64,000 nt of DNA, from assembly GCA_947589325.1 (NCBI GenBank), contig CANQAM010000003.1:98412-162411 (forward strand), read 5' to 3'. Positions 58,835-64,000 of this stretch are shown here, piece after piece. The notes under the pieces are model-generated. The model was not told where the DNA came from. It did not search any database and saw only the letters and a program-made list of their open reading frames with translations. This stretch comes from an uncultured Bacteroidales bacterium. GTDB taxonomy: Bacteria > Bacteroidota > Bacteroidia > Bacteroidales > UBA11471. Within the stretch, counting starts at the first letter, position 1; each line of letters opens with the position of its first letter. The position numbers were made by a program, and so were the translations under genes.

Positions 58835-59971
58835 TTAGCTGTACAACCGTTTTATCCACATGCCGAAAAGTTTGTCCGTAACGCTATATAGCCCGTTTAT
58901 TTCGGTGATAATATCTTTTGCCAATAATTTTTTTGTCGCAGATTGTACCGAACTTGACGAGGATAGGCTGTGTCGCTTGATGAATGCGGCAGAGTTGATA
59001 CCTTCGACTTCTTCCTCTTTCGCTATGGCATATAGCAGCTCTTTTTGTTTTTCCGGAATATTCGAAAGTATTTCGCGAAAAATGGTGCCGTTCGATTCGA
59101 TCATATTGTCGATGGCGCTATTCACGGTTTCCGAAGTACAAGTGCCCCCGTCATCGGTATCGGCAAAAGCCTCGTTGAAAGTCTTCTGTATATAATAGGT
59201 GTGCCCTTTGAACAGGTCATATACCCTCCGGACAACTTCCGGAGCGATGTGGCGATTGTATTTTTCAAAATTTTGTACGATGAACGGTATGTAAATCTCC
59301 GGCGGGATAGCTCTCAAATCCAGAATATCCGCACTATGATAAAAAGGACGGGCTGACGAAGTAAACATTTCCTGCATGATATGGCGCTCGCTTCCGGCGA
59401 ATATAAAATTGCCGTTGCTTATTTTCTGTATATGCTGGCGCAGCAGGGCTTCGATGTTTTTTTCGGGATATTTGGCAATTTGTTGAAATTCATCGATTGC
59501 CACGATGCACGGTTTATCTGCCTGACTTAGATATTGAAAGATTTCCTCCAACGTGTATTCGGGCTGTTCTATTTCTCCGAGTTTTACACTGAAAGTCGGT
59601 GTCCCGCTTGTAGCGTCGAATCCGAATTTTCCGCTGATGGATTTAAGTGCTTGTATGAAATGAGCGGCCATTTTTTTGCTGCGGGGCAGCAGGGTTTTAT
59701 AAATTTCGTGTCCGAGCAGGTAAGTAAATTCCCGCAGGCTTGAAGTGTGGAGTATGTCGATAAAGAACGTATAATAGTGGGTGCCGATTTCAGGCTTGTC
59801 GTAACAGAAGCGTATCAGTCCGGTTTTCCCCATGCGTCGCGGAGAGATGATAACCGTGTTGTTGCCGTTGATAATGGATTTTACAAGCCTTGCCGACTCG
59901 TTTACGCGGTCGCAGAAATATTCCGGTTCTATTTTTCCGGTAACGATAAAAGGATTGTTTTTAGGTATCAT
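58835..59971 (-). CDS. AAA+ ATPase of the MNS/archaeal-type group
   Basis: 378 aa. Starts NPFIVTGKIEPEYFCDRVNE, typical of this STAND-related family common in Bacteroidales. Walker A PRRMGKTGL (~46), Walker B CIVAIDEFQ (~161), sensor-1 FIFAGSERHIM, and a C-terminal winged-helix region (HSLSSSSSVQSATKKLLAKD). Function unknown; relatives occur near mobile elements and defence loci. Its stop lies 6 nt from the terminase stop, in convergent orientation. Its promoter is embedded in 14-bp repeats. Confidence 0.88.
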   Translation of the reverse strand: MIPKNNPFIVTGKIEPEYFCDRVNESARLVKSIINGNNTVIISPRRMGKTGLIRFCYDKPEIGTHYYTFFIDILHTSSLREFTYLLGHEIYKTLLPRSKKMAAHFIQALKSISGKFGFDATSGTPTFSVKLGEIEQPEYTLEEIFQYLSQADKPCIVAIDEFQQIAKYPEKNIEALLRQHIQKISNGNFIFAGSERHIMQEMFTSSARPFYHSADILDLRAIPPEIYIPFIVQNFEKYNRHIAPEVVRRVYDLFKGHTYYIQKTFNEAFADTDDGGTCTSETVNSAIDNMIESNGTIFREILSNIPEKQKELLYAIAKEEEVEGINSAAFIKRHSLSSSSSVQSATKKLLAKDIITEINGLYSVTDKLFGMWIKRLYS

Positions 59972-59985
59972 AGGATAATCTTTTG

Positions 59986-60055
59986 TGCAAATGTAATTAT
60001 TCGAATCGAATTATGCAAATAAAATTATGCAAATCGAATAATGCAAATCGCATAA
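59986..60055. repeat. Five tandem 14-bp repeats upstream of the AAA ATPase
   Basis: Units begin at 59986, 60000, 60014, 60028 and 60042, with consensus TGCAAATCGAATTA. Four of five start TGCAAAT; the second reads TTCGAAT. They lie 15 nt and more before the ATPase start codon. Confidence 0.88.
59988..60019 (-). promoter_or_regulatory. AAA ATPase promoter inside the 14-bp repeats
   Basis: On the minus strand: -33 TTTG (60019-60016), 20-nt spacer, -7 TACATTTG (59995-59988). Both TTTG elements are the same position of the repeat unit, 28 bp (two units) apart. The -7 element ends 16 nt before the start codon, so the leader is very short. Confidence 0.7.
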
Positions 60056-60149
60056 TTGCTTTTGGCGTCTTTGAAAAAATATTTTCTTTTGAAAAGCAGG
60101 GAGTTATGATTTATTTTCGCAAATGAAGGCATAAAACTTCTCGAAAAAA

Positions 60150-60180
60150 TTTGCAGAATCGAAATAAGTGCGTAAATTTG
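60150..60180 (+). promoter_or_regulatory. rplU-rpmA promoter
   Basis: -33 TTTG (60150-60153), 19-nt spacer, -7 TAAATTTG (60173-60180). Confidence 0.88.
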
Positions 60181-60265
60181 CGACTCTTATTCCGTATCGG
60201 GCACCAAAGAGCCGCTTGCGACAAAGCGCCGCCCGCCGGAGGTAACCTGTATAATTTTATAACAG

Positions 60266-60577
60266 ATGTACGTAATTGTAGAAATTCAAGGACAACAGTT
60301 CAAAGCCGAAACCGGCCGTCGGCTGTTCGTTCACCGTTTGGCAGCAGAGCAAGGCGCCGCTGTCGAATTCGACAAAGTATTGTTGGTCGATAACGACGGC
60401 GCCGTAAAAGTGGGCACCCCCACCGTAGAAGGCGCAAAAGTCGTATGCGAAGTACTCTCCCACCTGAAAGGCGAGCGCATTATCGTCTTCAAGAAAAAAA
60501 GAAGAAAAGGCTATCGCAAACGCAACGGACATCGTCAATGTCTGACCGAAGTGTTAATTAAAGATATTGTAGCTTAA
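60266..60577 (+). CDS. rplU: 50S ribosomal protein L21
   Basis: 103 aa. [20 protein letters not shown] at the N-terminus and the C-terminal [20 protein letters not shown] are conserved. It precedes rpmA by 23 nt, the universal pair. Confidence 0.98.
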   Translation: MYVIVEIQGQQFKAETGRRLFVHRLAAEQGAAVEFDKVLLVDNDGAVKVGTPTVEGAKVVCEVLSHLKGERIIVFKKKRRKGYRKRNGHRQCLTEVLIKDIVA

Positions 60578-60600
60578 CCCCTGATTAAAACGAGAAGAAT

Positions 60601-60858
60601 ATGGCACACAAGAAAGGTGTCGGTAGTTCTAAGAACGGCCGCGAATCAGAAAGTAAAAGATTGGGAGTGAAAATCTTTGGCGGACAAGCTGTGAAGGCTG
60701 GGAATATCCTCGTGCGTCAGAGAGGTACGGTGCACCACCCGGGTGTAAATGTCGGCATGGGGCGCGATCACACGCTCTTCGCCCTTATCGACGGCGTGGT
60801 GGTATTCCGCAAAAGGCAGGAAAACCGCTCGTTCGTATCGGTTGAACCCAAAAACTGA
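60601..60858 (+). CDS. rpmA: 50S ribosomal protein L27
   Basis: 85 aa. [20 protein letters not shown] is the standard N-terminus that reaches the peptidyl-transferase centre; it has no cleavable extension of the Firmicutes type. [20 protein letters not shown] follows. Confidence 0.98.
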   Translation: MAHKKGVGSSKNGRESESKRLGVKIFGGQAVKAGNILVRQRGTVHHPGVNVGMGRDHTLFALIDGVVVFRKRQENRSFVSVEPKN

Positions 60859-60892
60859 AAATCCCGACGGTTCGACCGTTGAGAAATCGAAA

Positions 60893-60938
60893 AACGGGAG
60901 GCATTGCCGTCGGCAGTGCCTCCCGTTCCGTTATTTTT
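60893..60938 (+). terminator. Terminator after rpmA
   Basis: AACGGGAGGCATTGCCG and CGGCAGTGCCTCCCGTT form a 17-bp stem with one T-G pair, followed by a T-rich stretch. Confidence 0.92.
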
Positions 60939-61027
60939 CCTACATGAGAAGCCGCTTTGCAAAAAGCCGGTTCGCAAACATTTGCATAATTTTATCGAAG
61001 GAACAAATGCAATTTCCGTAAAAATCA

Positions 61028-61035
61028 TACCTTTG
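61028..61035 (+). promoter_or_regulatory. -7 element of the DUF4199-glycosyltransferase operon
   Basis: TACCTTTG, 29 nt before the ATG; -33 element not evident. Confidence 0.6.
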
Positions 61036-61064
61036 TACCACCATAACGAAAAGAACGAACAGCC

Positions 61065-61607
61065 ATGTCCGAACAGCCGAAAAAAACATTGACCCTCTGC
61101 GCCATGCAGTACGGCGTATATCTCGGACTCTATTTTATCGTGGAGTTTGCCCTCGTCATCGGGGCGATGCACAGCACTGCCGCAAATTTCATGAGCACGG
61201 CGCTGCTGGTGGCGACACCGGCGGTGATATACCTGCTCATGCGCCATTATGTGCGGCAGGAGGGCAATTCGTCGCGATTCGTCGTGTTGTGGCTCTTGGG
61301 CATATACATCTTTTTCTTCGCCTCGCTCATCAGCGGTTTGGCGCAATATATCTATTTTCAATATATCGACCCCGATTGGATTCCCTCCTTTGTCGAACAG
61401 CAGTTGCAGGTTTTGGAAGCGATGGGAGCGCAGTCGCCTGAAATGGCTGACTTTGCCGACACTGCACGAGCCGCCATCGACAATGGAGCCTCGTTCGAGC
61501 CGATAGATGTCGTCTTCATGATGATATGGTCGAATGTCTTTTTCGGTTCTCTGCTCTCTATCGTGGTCGCTCTGTTTGCCCGTATGAATAACCATAAAAA
61601 CAATTGA
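61065..61607 (+). CDS. DUF4199 membrane protein
   Basis: 180 aa with four membrane helices and the family layout: a short N-terminal cytoplasmic part, two helices, a third near residue 75-95, a soluble stretch (~100-150) and a final helix. Found beside DPM1-like glycosyltransferase genes in Bacteroidota. Function unknown. It ends 4 nt before the next gene. Confidence 0.85.
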   Translation: MSEQPKKTLTLCAMQYGVYLGLYFIVEFALVIGAMHSTAANFMSTALLVATPAVIYLLMRHYVRQEGNSSRFVVLWLLGIYIFFFASLISGLAQYIYFQYIDPDWIPSFVEQQLQVLEAMGAQSPEMADFADTARAAIDNGASFEPIDVVFMMIWSNVFFGSLLSIVVALFARMNNHKNN

Positions 61608-61611
61608 TGCC

Positions 61612-62565
61612 ATGAATATATCCGTAATCGTACCCCTCTATAACGAAGCCGAGTCGCTGCCCGAACTCGCCGCTTGGATAACCCGCGTCATGACCGAAAA
61701 CAAATTCACCTACGAAGTGATCTTCGTCGATGACGGAAGCACCGACAATTCATGGCAGGTCATCGAATCGCTGCGCGCGGAAAACCCTTGCATGAAAGGC
61801 GTGAAATTCCGCCGCAACTACGGCAAGTCGCCGGCGCTGCACACCGGATTTCAAAGGGCGCAGGGCGATGTCGTCATCACGATGGACGCCGATTTGCAGG
61901 ACAGCCCCGACGAAATACCCGAACTCTACCGTATGATTACGGTCGAGGGTTACGACCTCGTGTCGGGCTGGAAAAAGAAACGCTACGACCCGCTTTCCAA
62001 AACCATTCCCACCAAACTGTTCAACGCCACCGCCCGCCGCGTTACCGGCATCAAACTCCACGATTTCAATTGCGGGCTGAAAGCCTACCGCCGCGACGTC
62101 GTGAAAAATATCGAAGTGTACGGCGATATGCACCGCTATATTCCCTATTTGGCGAAAAACGCCGGATTTTCCCGCATCGGCGAGAAAGTGGTGCAGCATC
62201 GGGCGCGGAAATACGGAAAAACGAAATTCGGGCTCGACCGTTTCGTAAACGGCTATCTCGACCTGATGACCCTTTGGTTTTTCTCCAAATTCGCCGTCAA
62301 GCCCATGCACCTTTTCGGTTTGCTCGGCAGCGTGATGTTCATATTCGGGTTACTCTCCGTGATAACGGTCGGAGCGTACAAACTTTACGCCCTTTCGCAC
62401 CACATCGCCTACCGGTTGGTTACCGATTCGCCCTACTTCTTTATCGCCTTGACGATGATGATATTGGGAACGTTGCTCTTTCTGGGCGGATTTTTGGGCG
62501 AACTCGTGTCGCGCAACGCGCAGGGCCGCAATACCTATAATATAGAAAAAGAAATAACCGACTGA
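61612..62565 (+). CDS. GT2 glycosyltransferase, DPM1/GtrB type
   Basis: 317 aa. GT2 catalytic domain: SVIVPLYNEAESLPEL, VDDGSTDNSW, and the metal-binding MDADLQDSPDEIP. Then RRNYGKSPALHTGFQRA and two C-terminal membrane helices (~235-260, ~270-300), so it is a polyprenyl-phosphate sugar transferase acting at the inner membrane face. It would load a sugar onto undecaprenyl phosphate for transfer to glycans or proteins. Confidence 0.92.
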   Translation: MNISVIVPLYNEAESLPELAAWITRVMTENKFTYEVIFVDDGSTDNSWQVIESLRAENPCMKGVKFRRNYGKSPALHTGFQRAQGDVVITMDADLQDSPDEIPELYRMITVEGYDLVSGWKKKRYDPLSKTIPTKLFNATARRVTGIKLHDFNCGLKAYRRDVVKNIEVYGDMHRYIPYLAKNAGFSRIGEKVVQHRARKYGKTKFGLDRFVNGYLDLMTLWFFSKFAVKPMHLFGLLGSVMFIFGLLSVITVGAYKLYALSHHIAYRLVTDSPYFFIALTMMILGTLLFLGGFLGELVSRNAQGRNTYNIEKEITD

Positions 62566-62578
62566 AATCCGTTGCCGA

Positions 62579-63094
62579 GTGAACAGATTTTTACGAAACG
62601 GGAAACCCATTGCCGCAATTTTTTGCGTCGCTGCCTTGCTCTTTTTGCCGGTGGCGTGCAACACCGAGGCCTGCCTCGACCGCAAGAGCAGTATCATGAC
62701 GGTCGATTTCCGCGCGTTTGGCGATACCGCTCTTGCCGTGCGCATCGACTCGCTGTCGGTCTACGGCATAGGGCAGCCCACCGACTCGCTGCTCCTCGAC
62801 AGAGCTTCCGTATCGTCGTTCCAAGCCACCCTGCGCAGCGACAAAGACACCACGCAGTACGTCCTGTATTACGACCAGTATAACCTCAATCCCCGACGCA
62901 GCCGCGATACCCTCACGTTCATCTACCACGCTTACGTGCAGTTTGAGTCGGCAGAATGTGGAGCCATATACGTGTATGTCATCGACGAATTTCGATATAC
63001 GACGTGGCAAATCATTCAAGCCGAAATGAGAACGCCGGAAATCGACAATCGGGAAATCGAAAATGTCCGACTCTATTATGCCGTATCCGAATAG
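62579..63094 (+). CDS. DUF6452 family lipoprotein
   Basis: 171 aa from GTG at 62579. Lipoprotein signal with PVAC cleavage motif (Cys27). The following NTEACLDRKSSIMTVDF is typical of the DUF6452 family as I recall it. Function unknown. It overlaps the next gene, with which it is regularly paired in Bacteroidales. Confidence 0.82.
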   Translation: MNRFLRNGKPIAAIFCVAALLFLPVACNTEACLDRKSSIMTVDFRAFGDTALAVRIDSLSVYGIGQPTDSLLLDRASVSSFQATLRSDKDTTQYVLYYDQYNLNPRRSRDTLTFIYHAYVQFESAECGAIYVYVIDEFRYTTWQIIQAEMRTPEIDNREIENVRLYYAVSE

Positions 63095-63809
63095 ACGATA
63101 TATCCGATCCCTGCTGGTCGCACTAACCCTGTGTGCGGCAACACTCCTGCCAGCAGCGGAAAAAAAGAGCAACCGCCTCGAAGACGGCTCTTTGTATCGT
63201 TATCCGCTGCTCAACGGGTTGATAGTCGGCGTCGATTTATACCAACCCGTTTCCACTCTTTTCGGACGCGAAAACGCCAACCTTCAACTCTCCCTCGAAG
63301 TCGATTTTCACAACCGTTTTTTCCCTATTTGGGAAGCCGGTATCGGTTGGGCGGACAATACCCCCGAAGACGGAAACTTCACCTATAAAGTATCGCCCAC
63401 CTTTTACAACCGGTTGGGAATGCTTTACAATTTCACGTACAATTCAACGGCCCCCGGTTACATATACATCGGTTTGCTTTACGGTTTTTCCGTATTCACT
63501 TACGACATCACCGATATAAACATACCCTCCGGCTATTGGCAGACCGATTATCGCGCGTCGATTACCGGACAGCACTCGCGGGCGCAGTGGCTCGAGCCCT
63601 TGGCGGGCGTGCGGGTGAATCTTTACAAAGGACTGAAAATGGGATTCACTGTGCGCTATAAAATCCTGCTCACCGCCAAAAACAATCCCACCACCCGTCC
63701 GTGGATTATACCCGGCATGGGAAAACGCAGCGGCGGATTCGATTTTACCTACTCTATATATTACGAAATTCCCATAAAAAGCAAGAAAAAAACACCGCCG
63801 GTCGAATAG
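63078..63809 (+). CDS. DUF6048 family outer-membrane-type protein
   Basis: 243 aa from the ATG at 63078 (63063 is another possible ATG). Signal peptide (to about LLPAAEKK), then alternating hydrophobic strands typical of a small beta-barrel, ending in YEIPIKSKKKTPPVE. The start overlaps the end of the DUF6452 gene, so translation is coupled. Function unknown. Confidence 0.82.
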   Translation: MPYPNRRYIRSLLVALTLCAATLLPAAEKKSNRLEDGSLYRYPLLNGLIVGVDLYQPVSTLFGRENANLQLSLEVDFHNRFFPIWEAGIGWADNTPEDGNFTYKVSPTFYNRLGMLYNFTYNSTAPGYIYIGLLYGFSVFTYDITDINIPSGYWQTDYRASITGQHSRAQWLEPLAGVRVNLYKGLKMGFTVRYKILLTAKNNPTTRPWIIPGMGKRSGGFDFTYSIYYEIPIKSKKKTPPVE

Positions 63810-63952
63810 TAAAAGAAGCGAAAAACGGTCGTCGCGAGTTGGCGACAACCATTTTCTCGCAAAAAAGTTCAAAAAAAATCGATGGGCAAATTCTTGTAAA
63901 TCAATGCAGATAAATTTTTCTTGAAAAAATCTCGAAAAAAAGTGATAAAAAA

Positions 63953-63985
63953 TTTGGAGTAAGGGAGAAAAAGGTATTAAATTTG
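63953..63985 (+). promoter_or_regulatory. Promoter for a gene beyond the window end
   Basis: -33 TTTG (63953-63956), 21-nt spacer, -7 TAAATTTG (63978-63985). Nothing coding follows in the last 15 bases. Confidence 0.75.
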
Positions 63986-64000
63986 CAGCCGCTTTCGGAA

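Noticed and set aside
59986..60055. Short regular repeats as a CRISPR array
   Set aside because: The 14-bp units are contiguous without spacers, and no cas gene is present.

Overview
The window is a stretch of chromosome from a member of the order Bacteroidales. Evidence: promoters of the Bacteroidota type (TAnnTTTG at -7, TTTG about 19-21 nt upstream), an 11-subunit type of complex I without nuoEFG in view, a BspA-like leucine-rich-repeat surface protein, C-terminal domains of the type IX secretion (T9SS) kind, the DUF177-rpmF-fabH-era-der and rplM-rpsI-rpsB-tsf gene orders, and the DUF6452/DUF6048 pair. The moderately high GC with GH10 xylanase and PL1 pectate lyase would fit a gut Barnesiellaceae/Muribaculaceae-like organism, but the genus is a guess.

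Layout. 1-8286: end of the F1 ATPase genes (atpA partial, atpG), then directly nuoI-J-K-L-M-N. 8393-17811: phage-derived genes in two blocks, a short plus-strand operon (141 aa protein, a lipoprotein with the architecture of a unimolecular spanin, 172 aa protein) and a minus-strand virion and lysis operon (scaffold, major capsid protein, connector, tail fibres, holin-like protein, M15 endolysin), separated by a host-type Bax-inhibitor-1 gene. 18077-26789: class I fumarase, GH10 xylanase, a lipoprotein, PL1 pectate lyase, NhaD antiporter. 26947-35344: core genes der, era, fabH, rpmF, DUF177, an orphan histidine kinase, tsf, rpsB, rpsI, rplM. 35667-38953: DUF805 protein and the BspA-like protein. 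39103-51752: asnS, rluB-like, slyD-like FKBP, gpsA, lysS, secA, lnb, pgi. 51810-53048: a 660-bp tandem duplication of a membrane protein gene. 53156-58828: a second phage-derived cluster, with three minus-strand genes (730 aa repeat protein, 156 aa, 175 aa) divergent from a small gene and a complete terminase large subunit. 58835-63809: an AAA ATPase whose promoter lies in 14-bp tandem repeats, rplU-rpmA, DUF4199, a DPM1/GtrB-type glycosyltransferase, DUF6452 and DUF6048 genes.

The main observation is that an apparently intact set of podovirus-like virion, packaging and lysis genes is split over three blocks spread across about 50 kb of essential host genes. No integrase, repressor or replication gene is visible, nor any recognisable portal or tail-nozzle gene. 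Two of the blocks share a 12-nt operator-like sequence. This is what a domesticated phage or a gene-transfer-agent-like system would look like. A prophage broken by rearrangement would also fit, and the sequence alone does not decide between them.
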